Shown here in pieces: positions 25,144 to 32,991 of a stretch of DNA of 64,000 nucleotides. The stretch comes from Paenarthrobacter sp. A20 (GTDB lineage Bacteria > Actinomycetota > Actinomycetes > Actinomycetales > Micrococcaceae). The translations under genes and the position numbers were made by a program. How positions within the stretch are numbered: the stretch's first letter is position 1; the number at the start of each line of letters is the position of its first letter. The notes under the pieces were generated by a model. It saw nothing but the letters and a program-made list of their open reading frames with translations, did not search any database and had not been told where the DNA came from. Where the stretch lies: NCBI RefSeq assembly GCF_024168825.1, contig NZ_JALJWH010000003.1, forward strand, positions 62,001 to 126,000. Reading direction: 5' to 3'.

Positions 25144-26198
25144 GCGACCACGCCCACAGCCACCCCGAGAAAGACCACGACCATCATGGACACGGACACC
25201 GCGTCGATGGGCACTACGGCGGAGTCCGCGCTTGGATAACGCACCTTTTCACCCCTCATTCCCACGATCCAGCCGATTCCACGGACAAGGTGCTGGAATC
25301 CAGCCAACAAGGAATCAGGGCAGTCAAGATCTCCTTGGTCGGGTTGGGAGCGACAGCACTGTTCCAGCTAGTCATCGTCCTGATCAGCGGCTCGGTAGCG
25401 CTTCTGGCCGACACCGTCCACAACTTTTCCGATGCGCTCACCGCTGTGCCGCTGTGGATCGCTTTCCTGCTTGGCCGCCGCGCCGCGACCAAAACCTACA
25501 CCTACGGCTACGGCAAAGCCGAAGACCTGGCCGGACTCTTCATCGTGGCCATGATCGCGCTGTCCGCGATCGTCGCAGCGGTCGAATCCATCCGCCGCTT
25601 CGTCGAACCCCAGCCGGTGCAAAACCTGGGCTGGGTCCTCGCCGCCGGCGTTGTGGGCTTCCTCGGTAACGAAATAGTGGCCATCTACCGGATCCGCGTC
25701 GGGAGGGCCATCGGATCCGCAGCCCTGGTCGCAGACGGCGTCCACGCCCGCACAGACGGATTCACTTCCCTCGCTGTCGTCGCAGGAGTCATTGGCATAT
25801 GGCTCGGATTCCCCCTGGCGGACCCCATCATCGGGCTACTCATATCAGCGGCCATCGCCGTCCTTCTCTGGGGGACCGCCCGCGACATCGGCCGCAGGCT
25901 CATGGACGGCGTCGATCCGACCCTGACAGCGAAACTTACCGCTGCGCTGGAGGAACAAGGCCACGCAGAAGCTACACCACGGCTACGCTGGTCCGGCCAT
26001 GCTCTGCACGCAGAAGTGAGCGTACCCGTGAACCAGACCGTCGCAAGCACGACCGAACTGGCCCGGCAAGCCGCAGATATCGAACAGACCGTCCGCGCCG
26101 CCCTGCCCAACGTCGGACAGGTCACGGTCGTACCCGGCTACAGGGCACACGACGATCAAGACGAGAGCACCCACGCGCTTTCGAACCGGAACGAATGA
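25140..26198 (+). CDS. Cation diffusion facilitator efflux transporter
   Basis: 352 residues. The His-rich N-terminus (residues 3-22, with HHGHGHR) is followed by six helices. Metal-site motifs are LLADTVHNFSDAL in TM2 and LVADGVHARTDGF in TM5, the HxxxD/HxxxD type. The cytoplasmic domain of about 110 residues has VNQTVAST and an Asp/His-rich C-terminus. It differs clearly from the CDF at 1855. With the NmtR/KmtR-like sensor, Co, Ni or Zn export is likely. Confidence 0.92.
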   Translation: MSDHAHSHPEKDHDHHGHGHRVDGHYGGVRAWITHLFTPHSHDPADSTDKVLESSQQGIRAVKISLVGLGATALFQLVIVLISGSVALLADTVHNFSDALTAVPLWIAFLLGRRAATKTYTYGYGKAEDLAGLFIVAMIALSAIVAAVESIRRFVEPQPVQNLGWVLAAGVVGFLGNEIVAIYRIRVGRAIGSAALVADGVHARTDGFTSLAVVAGVIGIWLGFPLADPIIGLLISAAIAVLLWGTARDIGRRLMDGVDPTLTAKLTAALEEQGHAEATPRLRWSGHALHAEVSVPVNQTVASTTELARQAADIEQTVRAALPNVGQVTVVPGYRAHDDQDESTHALSNRNE

Positions 26199-26208
26199 GC
26201 CTCACGTC

Positions 26209-26373
26209 ATGGACGGCTACGTAATGCTCTGCTTCCTGTCAGGACTCGCGTCCTTGACCGCAATAACATGGCACGTCCGCGCCAGGAGACAACGCCTCCT
26301 TAGCCGGCTGCAAGAGAGAAACCGGCAATGGTCGGCCCGCTTCCGGGAGGACGCCGTAAACTCTCACGATTAG
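26209..26373 (+). CDS. Small membrane protein downstream of the CDF gene
   Basis: A 54-residue frame beginning MDGYVMLCF, with one hydrophobic segment (about residues 4-21) and a basic, coiled-coil-like tail (RARRQRLLSRLQERNRQ). It starts 11 bp after the CDF stop. No ribosome site is clear. No family recognised. Confidence 0.4.
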   Translation: MDGYVMLCFLSGLASLTAITWHVRARRQRLLSRLQERNRQWSARFREDAVNSHD

Positions 26374-26539
26374 GGCACCTCCTCCGCGATCACAGAGTCG
26401 AGACCGGCAGAGAAACCGGACCCGGCACAGTTCCAAATGCCCCCCAGCTCAGCAATTCATGCTGACAGTGTGCCAAACCCGGGTGAAATTCAGCTTTGAA
26501 CCAGAAGAACTGGGCCACCACGTTTCCGAGAACTAACTT

Positions 26540-26824
26540 TGCCAACAGCTAAAGCCATCTTCACTCTGGCGGCATGACCAGCTCTGACCAGTCGGGGGAC
26601 TGGGCCGGAACGGAACACACGAAGCCCGAGCGGCTCAGTTTCGAGCAGCCTGCCCCGACGGTTTAACCCCGTGGGCCTGTCAATATCCAGTGAATGTAGC
26701 CGTCCCATTTGGGTTCGGCCCAGATCCCGCCCGGGAGGGCATTGGGTCCGGGGAACGTTCTGACGAGTTTCGCCAGGGCAACAGCAACCGGTGGTTGCAG
26801 GGCCCGCGGGATGGACTCGCTCAT
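26540..26824 (-). pseudogene. Fragment of an ATP-dependent DNA ligase
   Basis: Read on the minus strand from 26824, the frame gives VAVALAKLVRTFPGPNALPGG followed by IWAEPKWDGY, the nucleotidyl-transferase motif I (KxDG) of LigC/LigD-type ligases, then a stop after GPRG. Similar coding texture (SKLSRSGF) resumes past the stop for a short while. Only the N-terminal part remains. Confidence 0.6.
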
Positions 26825-26884
26825 GGAATCTCACTCTGTTCATGCCGGCCACCTGTGCGGCCAACTCTTAGGAGTGGCGCAGAG

Positions 26885-27208
26885 TTACCACGTCACCGGT
26901 TGCTCAACAGAGAAACGCACTGGGGACTCGCCTTTGACCAGGTTCGCTGGTTCAGGGCTCATGACGGACATGGTGATCTGATCGATGAAGTCTTCGATAT
27001 CCGCTTCGGGAGCACCCTCGCGGGGTTCCATGGGGCCGGGGCGGCCAACTTCGAATCCGGTGATCTCTTCGTTCTCGTCCTTGCATACCAGCAGGGTCTC
27101 TTGAACTTCGTTCGCGAAGCCCTCGGCCGTCTCCTGATCCGTGAAGCCCTGGATCTCCAACTCGGCCGTCTTGTCGTCTTTCTGGACGTTCACTTTGAAA
27201 CCAAGCAT
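26885..27208 (-). CDS. Acidic hypothetical protein
   Basis: 107 residues, strongly acidic, with no membrane segment or Cys pair. It begins MLGFKVNVQKDDKTAELEI, and its ribosome site AAAGGAGC is excellent. The C-terminal sequence EADIEDFIDQITM looks helical. No family recognised. It precedes the small membrane protein gene to its left only in position, as that one ends upstream on the same strand. Confidence 0.55.
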   Translation of the reverse strand: MLGFKVNVQKDDKTAELEIQGFTDQETAEGFANEVQETLLVCKDENEEITGFEVGRPGPMEPREGAPEADIEDFIDQITMSVMSPEPANLVKGESPVRFSVEQPVTW

Positions 27209-27233
27209 GTTGCTCCTTTGAGTGTTGCTGCGT

Positions 27234-27428
27234 CTAGTAGCCCTGCTGGACCGGCCGTCGCATGATCTGAACTGTGCTCCCGAGGCAGACCGCGCCGGAA
27301 GCGATCAGGATTACGGCGGAGGCGACGAGATACCACGTGCCGCCGGTGGTCAGGGCGCAGTAGAGGCCGTATACAAGGAAACCAGTCCCCAAAAGCGCCC
27401 AGATCAGCGCTGCTTTCTTCTTGTTCAT
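27234..27428 (-). CDS. Two-helix small membrane protein
   Basis: 64 residues. MNKKKA is followed by two hydrophobic helices (about 7-27 and 31-52) and a basic tail RRPVQQGY. The ribosome site is weak. No family recognised; length and topology are the only clues. Confidence 0.45.
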   Translation of the reverse strand: MNKKKAALIWALLGTGFLVYGLYCALTTGGTWYLVASAVILIASGAVCLGSTVQIMRRPVQQGY

Positions 27429-27557
27429 GGCCCCAGCCTAAAGGACCAGGACCAGAACGGGCGTTCGCTGCGCTTCGGACTGTAAAAGCCTTTCTTTGCC
27501 TTACATGTGGCTGGGTTGTTCTCCGTACAAGGCCACTGATCGTAGCCGTCCGGGGGC

Positions 27558-27665
27558 CCGACCCGTCAACCCACGCAACCGGGCAATCCCACGCGGTCGC
27601 TGCGCTCCCTTATTTCGCGGGATTCCCCGGTCACTCTTCGGGGTTGACTGCCCACCCTCGACCGG
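27558..27665 (+). repeat. Diverged copy (D) of the repeated leader core
   Basis: This stretch keeps the order of elements found in the three 400-bp leaders at 30796, 32593 and 35146: CCCGTCAACCC, a hairpin (27581-27595 with 27616-27628), the loop GCGCTCCCTTATTTC, then GGGTTGACTGCCC. The stem bases differ from the other copies but still pair. It lies 49 bp before a short gene with a strong ribosome site. Confidence 0.55.
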
Positions 27666-27713
27666 CTGCGTCAGTGGGGGCCTCGCACGGCGGGGCAGGA
27701 AGGAGGTGGCTAC

Positions 27714-27884
27714 ATGAGCATCGACGAAGCGATCAAGCTCGCGACTTCGGTCGTGAGCTTGATGACAGCTGTCATCGCTCTACTCTCCATGCGGAACGCG
27801 CGCTTAAAGAGCTGTGAGGATTGCCATGGCTGGTCTGGGACTAGCTGGCAGAGTAGGTCCTGGCCGTTCCGCCCCTCGTCGTGA
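27714..27884 (+). CDS. Small single-helix membrane protein
   Basis: 56 residues beginning MSIDEAIKLATS; AAGGAGGT six bases before the ATG is a near-perfect ribosome site. One helix spans about residues 7-26, followed by a Cys/Trp/Ser-rich tail (SCEDCHGW). It sits behind leader copy D and ends where the IS110 5' region begins, so its tail may have been replaced by the insertion. Function unknown. Confidence 0.5.
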   Translation: MSIDEAIKLATSVVSLMTAVIALLSMRNARLKSCEDCHGWSGTSWQSRSWPFRPSS

Positions 27885-29200
27885 CTCATTAAAGAGCTGG
27901 CCCTTCACTGGTGCCCTCCGTTTGACCTGTCCGGCGAGGAGCGGGCGGCCGGGTCCTGCCCGGCCCACCCGGTAACTTGATTAGAAGGTTGTCCGCCCTG
28001 TTTGGGCGTGACTCATCACAGTGCTGTTCCGAGGTGACCTCTTCCCGGACTGGTTCCGGCCGACTGCGGCCCGACCACGCCCGTTAGAGAGGAAGATGTC
28101 AAACACTATGCCGGTCGTCGCGCATTCATATCCATATGTCATAGGCGTCGATACGCACGCCAAGAACCACGTATACGCCGTTGTTTCCACGGCAACGGGC
28201 CAACTGCTGGAGATCAGGGACTTTCCCACAACAAGCGCCGGCATCAGCCGGGCCATCGCCTGGGTGGCTCGTCGAACCGAAGCAGACCTCGCCGCGTTGT
28301 GGGTAATTGAGGGTGCCGGCTCCTACGGCGCCATTCTCGCCGGTGCCGTAGGAGCCGCTGGCTATGAGGTCGTGGAGGCGCCGCGGATGGACGCGCGCGG
28401 GCGTCGTGGATTAGGCAAGTCAGACCCATTGGACGCTCACAGAATTGCTGCGGCTGTGCTTCCCTTGGAGGAACATCGGCTGCGCAGACCACGACTGAAT
28501 GAAGGAGTCCGAGCAGCATTGCGGGTACTCGTCGCTGCCAGGCAATCCATGGCCACCGACCGCACCCGATCAGTAAACGCACTAACGGCCTTGCTCCGGT
28601 CCTTTGACCTTGGCATGGATGCCCGAAAGGCCATAGTGAGCACTCAAATTGACGAGGTTTCCCGGTGGCGTTCCCGCGAAGAACCTCTTGCGCTTTCCAC
28701 TGCGCGATCTGAAGCGGTTCGGCTGGCTCGACGCATCAACGAGCTTGATGCCGACATCAAAACTAACAGCCGCCAGATCACCGATCTTATTGAGATCAGT
28801 GAAGCAGCCCCGCTTCTGCGGGAAAAGGGCATCGGTCCCGTAACAGCAGCAGTCTGTCTTACGGCTTGGTCTCACCATGGCCGCCTACGTTCGGAGGCGG
28901 CGTTTGCCTCCCTGGCGGGCGTCAACCCAATACCGGCATCATCCGGAAACACGGTCAGGCACAGGCTCAATCGCGGTGGTGACAGAAGCCTGAACAAAGC
29001 CCTGCATATGGTAGCGATGAGCAGAATGGCCTTCGATCCGGAAACAATGAAATACGCCGAGAAGCGCCAATCCGAAGGACGAACAAAAAAGGAGATCCGC
29101 CGGTGTGTGAAGCGCTATCTTGCACGACGGATCTACAGAACTCTCAACGCGTCGAACCTGCTCGCTGGCCAAGCGGGACAACTGTAGAGAGGCGTTACTA
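27885..29200 (+). mobile_element. IS110-family insertion sequence
   Basis: An intact recombinase gene with about 210 bp of non-coding DNA on its 5' side and almost none on its 3' side, the IS110-group layout. The exact ends are not marked by inverted repeats, as expected for the family. A GTGACTCAT motif occurs at 27881 and 28009. The 5' non-coding part holds a GGCCGGG-N6-CCCGGCC type hairpin at about 27949-27970 and may encode the bridge RNA. Confidence 0.75.
28096..29187 (+). CDS. IS110-family recombinase (transposase)
   Basis: 363 residues from MSNTMPVV; a GTG 75 bp upstream gives a longer frame but adds unrelated residues. The RuvC-like DEDD domain shows VIGVDTHAKNH, WVIEGAGSYG, and KSDPLDAHRIAA. 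The C-terminal Transposase_20 domain has the helix-hairpin-helix-like EKGIGPVTAA, then FASLAGVNPIPASSGN, with the conserved Ser of the IS110 second catalytic centre. No frameshift is seen, so it looks active. Confidence 0.93.
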   Translation: MSNTMPVVAHSYPYVIGVDTHAKNHVYAVVSTATGQLLEIRDFPTTSAGISRAIAWVARRTEADLAALWVIEGAGSYGAILAGAVGAAGYEVVEAPRMDARGRRGLGKSDPLDAHRIAAAVLPLEEHRLRRPRLNEGVRAALRVLVAARQSMATDRTRSVNALTALLRSFDLGMDARKAIVSTQIDEVSRWRSREEPLALSTARSEAVRLARRINELDADIKTNSRQITDLIEISEAAPLLREKGIGPVTAAVCLTAWSHHGRLRSEAAFASLAGVNPIPASSGNTVRHRLNRGGDRSLNKALHMVAMSRMAFDPETMKYAEKRQSEGRTKKEIRRCVKRYLARRIYRTLNASNLLAGQAGQL

Positions 29201-29207
29201 TAGGACG

Positions 29208-29828
29208 TTATGACAGGGCAGACTCTCGCAAAGCCCTGCCGTAGGTGGCGGGATCGTTTCGAGTTGCGGCCGAAACTGCAAGGTGACGGCGGGTAACTCG
29301 TCTTGCGAAATATCCCCTGTACGGCAGCACGATAATGGTGTCCAGGCCGCTCTCCCACGCGGGGATCAGGTCAGATAGGCTCCCGCGCTCCGCACCGCTC
29401 GGAGGAATCTCGCTTAGACTGGCATGCCAATTATTGAAAGCATCGCCATCCAGGCCGTCCCAGCCATACTCTGTGGTCCAAAGCGGAGGTATGAGCGGAT
29501 GCAGTTCCTGCCCCGGCCGCGATACTTGCCGTATGAGCTCCGGGGTGGGGTGCTTCATCCTGTCGGGCTCTTGGATTTTGTACCAGTCCCATGCCCGATC
29601 CCATGCGATCCGCCACCGATCAGCCCACTCTTCGCTGCTGGCAGACACTGGCATTTCGGATGCCCCTGGGTCAGGTGCTGGAGTGATTGCTGGAATGTCG
29701 ACGTCCGGCGCAATGAACCAGGCATGCCGGACGAACAGTAAGAGATTTAGCGATAAGGGATGATCATCTACTGAGATCACCATGTCATGAGGCCAGGGAT
29801 TCCCTGGTATCAGCGTGTTCCACTGCAT
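29208..29828 (-). CDS. Hypothetical protein between two IS110 ends
   Basis: 206 residues, soluble, Trp-rich (WADRWRIAWDRAWDWYKIQEP). No named family recognised. The N-terminal half is beta-like and the C-terminal half contains RGYFARRVTRRHL, common in proteins that handle nucleic acids, but this is weak. It lies between the intact IS110 and the remnant at 30046. No ribosome site is obvious. Confidence 0.5.
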   Translation of the reverse strand: MQWNTLIPGNPWPHDMVISVDDHPLSLNLLLFVRHAWFIAPDVDIPAITPAPDPGASEMPVSASSEEWADRWRIAWDRAWDWYKIQEPDRMKHPTPELIRQVSRPGQELHPLIPPLWTTEYGWDGLDGDAFNNWHASLSEIPPSGAERGSLSDLIPAWESGLDTIIVLPYRGYFARRVTRRHLAVSAATRNDPATYGRALRESALS

Positions 29829-30045
29829 CTCCTGCTCCCCCCGGTTCAGCCGCGGCCGGGCGACCCCGACGCGTTCAGCATCGCACCGACTTCACAACTT
29901 GTAAACGGAGCATCTTCGGTGCGGGCAGACGCTCAAGATGTGCGGCTCCGGTGCCCCCTCACAACCCAACACTGGAACCGCGTCGAGCTGTAACACGGTG
30001 GAACGTTCTATGCGGCGCTTCCGAGGAAGAAAAAAGAGAGCCGTC

Positions 30046-30135
30046 GATGTGAAGCGCTATCTCACACGACGGATCTACAGAACTCTGGATGGTTGAACTG
30101 CGCGCTAGCGAAGCTTGACAACTATAGAAGGGTCA
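30046..30135 (+). mobile_element. 3'-end remnant of a second IS110 copy
   Basis: GTGAAGCGCTATCTCACACG and the following ACGGATCTACAGAACTCT match, with few changes, the last 80 bp of the recombinase gene at 29104-29185, up to GACAACTATAGA compared with GACAACTGTAGA. The rest of that copy is gone. Confidence 0.75.
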
Positions 30136-30142
30136 AACGCTC

Positions 30143-30234
30143 CCGAGCTGCAACTCGGAAGCGTAAGCGTAAAGCAAGGAAGTAGGTGTAGCTACGAAAC
30201 CCGGTGGTCGTGACCGCAAGGTTGCGGCCACCGG
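30143..30234 (+). ncRNA. Structured intergenic segment with nested hairpin
   Basis: CCGAG-CTGCAA-CTCGG (30143-30158) is followed by AAGCGT repeats and a strong hairpin at 30201-30234: outer arms CCGGTGG/CCACCGG and inner arms CCGCAA/TTGCGG. It stands 44 bp before a 35-residue membrane peptide gene. It may be a leader or a small RNA; no U-run follows. Confidence 0.4.
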
Positions 30235-30277
30235 CTCCTTCTCAGACTAGGTCCTACTCAACGATAAGGAAACCCTC

Positions 30278-30385
30278 ATGGCTCCACTGACCATCGTGAA
30301 CTTCGTTCTCTCGCTCACAGCACTGGGAGCGGCGATCCTGGCGTACCGCGCCATCTCCAAGGTCCCCAAGGGAGACGGGAACTAG
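30278..30385 (+). CDS. 35-residue single-helix peptide
   Basis: Begins MAPLTIVNF; AAGGAAA lies seven bases before the ATG. One helix (residues 4-24) and a short basic end (SKVPKGDGN). It is closed by the hairpin at 30398. Size, topology and the structured upstream RNA recall type I toxins, but no antisense promoter is evident. Function unknown. Confidence 0.5.
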   Translation: MAPLTIVNFVLSLTALGAAILAYRAISKVPKGDGN

Positions 30386-30397
30386 ACCGGATCTCGG

Positions 30398-30426
30398 GGG
30401 CGGGTCTGCCATACAGCGGCCCGCCC
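30398..30426. terminator. Bidirectional hairpin between convergent genes
   Basis: GGGCGGG (30398-30404) pairs with CCCGCCC (30420-30426), placed between the stop of the 35-residue gene and the stop of the minus-strand gene. Confidence 0.55.
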
Positions 30427-30692
30427 TACCGGGCCGGGTTGTCCTTCGGGCCGTCAGCTGTGTCGTTCATGATGTGCCCGATCGTGGCAGCGATCTGCCG
30501 TACTGCCTCAGGGTCTTCGGCCCACGAGCGCCCGGTGCGGCTGCAGGCACGGAACGAGGTCACCTTGGACTCATCGACCGTCTGCCGCAGATCCGCCCAG
30601 GCCGCCTCCAGCTCAGCCGACTTCCTGGCCGGTGCAGCCGCGGAAGGCCCGACTATTTTGCGGCGCCTGTTCAGAATGTTTCGCAGTCCCAT
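30426..30692 (-). CDS. Basic hypothetical plasmid protein
   Basis: 88 residues from MGLRNILNRRRK, chosen because GTAGGTGG lies a few bases upstream; a longer frame to 30779 has no such site. The basic start and the helical ELEAAWADLRQTV and EAVRQIAATIGHIM segments suggest a small helical protein. No family recognised. It is the only minus-strand gene between 29.9 and 34.8 kb. Confidence 0.5.
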   Translation of the reverse strand: MGLRNILNRRRKIVGPSAAAPARKSAELEAAWADLRQTVDESKVTSFRACSRTGRSWAEDPEAVRQIAATIGHIMNDTADGPKDNPAR

Positions 30693-30795
30693 TTGCCACC
30701 TACTTCTGACATAAGTGTCCCGCCTGGGATTGGGGGAAACCAGGCGGGACATGTTCACCGTATCAACCCAGTCTGACAAGAGTCAGGGGAGGAGC

Positions 30796-31197
30796 ATGCT
30801 CGTGGGGCTCGCACCCTTTGGGCGTCCACTGCGCTTCGCTCCGTGGCCGGCTGTTGGGCCCGGTCCCGACGTCGCAGAGCTCCGCCGTGCCCGGTCCTGT
30901 TGTGTCTACGACGTTTTTTGGCTGCTGTCCTTCGGATTCTATGTGTCCGCTGCACCCCGTCTAGCCCCTCCGCAGGCTCCGGGGCCTGCGGTGCAGGAAA
31001 TGTCCCTCCGGCGCTCCTGCGTCGCTTATTTCCTCCGGGAATTTCCCACACCTTGCCCAAGGGTAGACAGGCCTCCGTCGGCCACAGCTCCGCAAGCTTC
31101 GCCAGCAGCCAAAAAACAACGGGGGAGAGGGGAAGCTGGCCGGTCACCTTTGGTCGCCCCACCCACCACCTTTCTCGGCAAAAGAAGGAGCAACACC
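30796..31197 (+). repeat. Repeated 400-bp leader, copy A
   Basis: It begins at GCATGCTCGTGGGGCTCGCA and ends at the start codon of the next gene with GAAGGAGCAACACC. Nearly identical to copy C (35146) and roughly 75-80% alike to copy B (32593) by eye. Hairpins: GCCCC-N12-GGGGC (about 30963-30984), GGAAATGTCCC (30996-31006) with GGGAATTTCC (31037-31046), and GGCC-N6-GGCC (about 31070). It is open in some frames, but indels between copies break every frame, so it is not coding. Confidence 0.8.
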
Positions 31198-31635
31198 ATG
31201 AACGCAATCAGCGTCCAGACGATCACCACAGAGGACACCGGCGAAACCATCCACGACGTGCCCTTACTCGTGGATTACCACATGAACGACGGCTACGACT
31301 GGATGGACGTCATCTCAGAACACGGCTGGGCCGTGATCCCCAGCTGGGGATGCGACGGCTGGGACCTCGGCCAGTGGCCCTACGTCATGGTTGCCGGAAC
31401 CCGCACCGCCGACGCGACCGGAAACCTGTTCGGCATGGCTACCTACTGCGAGGGCGACGTGAAAACGACGTTCTACCGGACCAAGGCCCGTTTCTGGGAC
31501 GCAATCACCGAAGAGGCTTTTTCCCACTGGAAGAACGGGCAAGCCCAAGGCCCAGCAGACCTGCCCGAAGCCGCTGCAGAGCTTCCCAGCCGCTACCGCA
31601 TCCCGCCCACGTTCCAACCAGCAGCCGCCGCCTAA
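31198..31635 (+). CDS. Hypothetical protein, first gene behind leader A
   Basis: 145 residues from MNAISVQTI, with GAAGGAG seven bases before the ATG. Acidic and Trp/Tyr-rich (YDWMDVISEHGWAVIPSWG). It ends PPTFQPAAAA. No Cys pair, membrane helix or known family is visible. It is followed by the hairpin at 31647. Given its leader and place, a role soon after plasmid entry is a hypothesis only. Confidence 0.65.
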   Translation: MNAISVQTITTEDTGETIHDVPLLVDYHMNDGYDWMDVISEHGWAVIPSWGCDGWDLGQWPYVMVAGTRTADATGNLFGMATYCEGDVKTTFYRTKARFWDAITEEAFSHWKNGQAQGPADLPEAAAELPSRYRIPPTFQPAAAA

Positions 31636-31646
31636 GCCCTTCCACT

Positions 31647-31679
31647 CCTTGCCGGGCGGACCCCCACCACCCGGCAAGG
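31647..31679 (+). terminator. Hairpin terminator with CCTTGCCGGG arms
   Basis: CCTTGCCGGG and CCCGGCAAGG form a perfect 10-bp stem with a 13-nt loop. Almost the same hairpin follows the ParB-domain gene at 36914. Confidence 0.7.
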
Positions 31680-31706
31680 CACCAAACCAGCAAAGGACCA
31701 AGAACA

Positions 31707-31982
31707 ATGACCGAAAACCGCGCCATCGCCAACAGCCCGGCCCAAGCCGTGGTCTTCCTCGAAACCCTCGCCGCAATCGTGGAGAAGTCTCCGGTCGCCT
31801 ACAGCACCGACGGAGCCGAAGACCTCGCCGCCCACATACGCGGCATGGCTGCAGCCGTCACCACCGAGGCCAATGTGAACCCCGGCGAGCTGACCACCAC
31901 CCGGCAATACGCGGCACTGGACTGGCACAACGAAGCTGTGGCCGTCCTGTTCGCCGCAGAACACCGCCCCACGTTCCTCTAG
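31707..31982 (+). CDS. Small hypothetical protein
   Basis: 91 residues from MTENRAIANS; AGGACC lies about 11 bases upstream. Predicted mostly helical (AQAVVFLETLAAIVEKS, LAAHIRGMAAAVT), slightly acidic. No family recognised. It is 71 bp after the preceding stop and is followed by the palindrome at 31998. Confidence 0.6.
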   Translation: MTENRAIANSPAQAVVFLETLAAIVEKSPVAYSTDGAEDLAAHIRGMAAAVTTEANVNPGELTTTRQYAALDWHNEAVAVLFAAEHRPTFL

Positions 31983-31997
31983 CAGGAACTGAGAACC

Positions 31998-32031
31998 GAT
32001 GTACTGCCCGGCCAGAGCCGGGCAGTACATC
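31998..32031. repeat. Palindrome sharing its arms with the one after ccdA
   Basis: GATGTACTGCCCGG, a 6-bp loop CCAGAG, then CCGGGCAGTACATC: perfect 14-bp arms, directly after a stop codon. The core arm is identical to 12143-12162, almost 20 kb away in an unrelated context. Confidence 0.65.
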
Positions 32032-32056
32032 CCCACCACTTCAAAGGAGCCAGCAC

Positions 32057-32407
32057 ATGAGCAACGCCACCACAGCCCCCAAAGGCATCACCGCCCTGAT
32101 CTACCGCGACGCACTGGGCACGGACTTCTCCAATCAGGGCATTTCCGCCCGCGTCATGGGGGTAACCGTCATCGGCGAGGGCATCGACCCCGTTTTCGAA
32201 GCCACCGAGGAACGGCCCGCCGTCCGGCTCGTCAAAAACGACAGCTTCCACCGCGAAACCGTGACCCACGCCGAGCCAGTCGCCCCAGACGACGAACCCG
32301 CCCCGTGGTACATGTTCGGCGGCACGTTCATCTTCAGCAGCGACTCACGATTCCGACGCGCAGCCGGACAGTACGGAGCCATCCCGCTCCACGACCGCCG
32401 CGAGTAG
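32057..32407 (+). CDS. Hypothetical protein
   Basis: 116 residues from MSNATTAPKG; AAAGGAGC is nine bases upstream. Beta-rich, soluble, with YMFGGTFIFSSDSRF near the C-terminus. No family recognised. It is followed by a hairpin-rich gap and leader B. Confidence 0.6.
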   Translation: MSNATTAPKGITALIYRDALGTDFSNQGISARVMGVTVIGEGIDPVFEATEERPAVRLVKNDSFHRETVTHAEPVAPDDEPAPWYMFGGTFIFSSDSRFRRAAGQYGAIPLHDRRE

Positions 32408-32445
32408 CCCGGAGGGTGGCCGGTCTTTCGGGGCCGGTCACGGCG

Positions 32446-32500
32446 GGCGGTCCGCCGCAGGTGGCTGGCCCAGGTGGGTGGTTGCCGGCGACGGACCGCC
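32446..32500 (+). repeat. 55-bp hairpin, copy 1
   Basis: GGCGGTCCGCCGC opens and GGCGACGGACCGCC closes a 55-bp element whose 9 outer bases pair perfectly. The same opening and almost the same closing, at the same total length, recur at 36994-37048. A further hairpin, TGGCCGG with CCGGTCA, lies just upstream (about 32416-32440). Confidence 0.6.
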
Positions 32501-32592
32501 AATCCCGCAACGGGCCGGTTGTTGGTCACCTGGTGCGTGCGGCAAACCCGGGCGGGGATTGCCCTGGGCGGATCCGCGGGAGCCAGGGGAGA

Positions 32593-32991
32593 AGCATGCT
32601 CGCAGGGCTCGCACCCCTTTCGGGCGTCCACTCCGCTTCGCTCCGTGGCCGGCAGTTGGGTGCTGCCGGTCCGTCGCAGAGCTCCTGCCCGTCAACACCT
32701 GTTTGTCTACGACGTTTTCTGGTTGCTGTCCTCCGGATTGTAGGCGTCCACTCCACCCCGTCTAGCCCCTCCAAAAGCAGTCGGGGCCCGCGGCACTGGA
32801 ATTCTTCGACGGCGCTCCGCTTATTTCCTTTCGAAGATTTCCAGCACCTTGCCCTGCGGGTAGACAGGGCTCCGCTGGCCGCCGAGCAAGCAAGCTTGCC
32901 AGCAACCAAAAAACAACGGGGGGAGAGGGGAGCTGGCCGGTCACCATTGGTCGCCCCACCCACCACCTTTCTCGGCAAAAGAAGGAGCAAC
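32593..32991 (+). repeat. Repeated 400-bp leader, copy B (diverged)
   Basis: Same landmarks as copies A and C, with many substitutions. The central stem is CTGGAATTCTTCGA (32796-32809) with TCGAAGATTTCCAG (32831-32844), 13 of 14 pairs, using bases different from those in A and C. Loop GCGCTCCGCTTATTTC. An earlier stem CCGGCAG/CTGCCGG (about 32650-32667) is longer than in copy A. It ends at GAAGGAGCAAC before the ATG. Confidence 0.8.

Noticed and set aside
30796..31197. Repeated leader as an insertion sequence or MITE
   Set aside because: No terminal inverted repeats or target duplications, and every full copy stops exactly at a start codon.
30715..31635. Long + frame through leader A that continues into the gene at 31198 (and similar ones through leaders B and C)
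   Set aside because: The leaders differ by indels that shift frame between copies, and each true gene has its own ribosome site right before its ATG. Open frames are expected in such GC-rich DNA.
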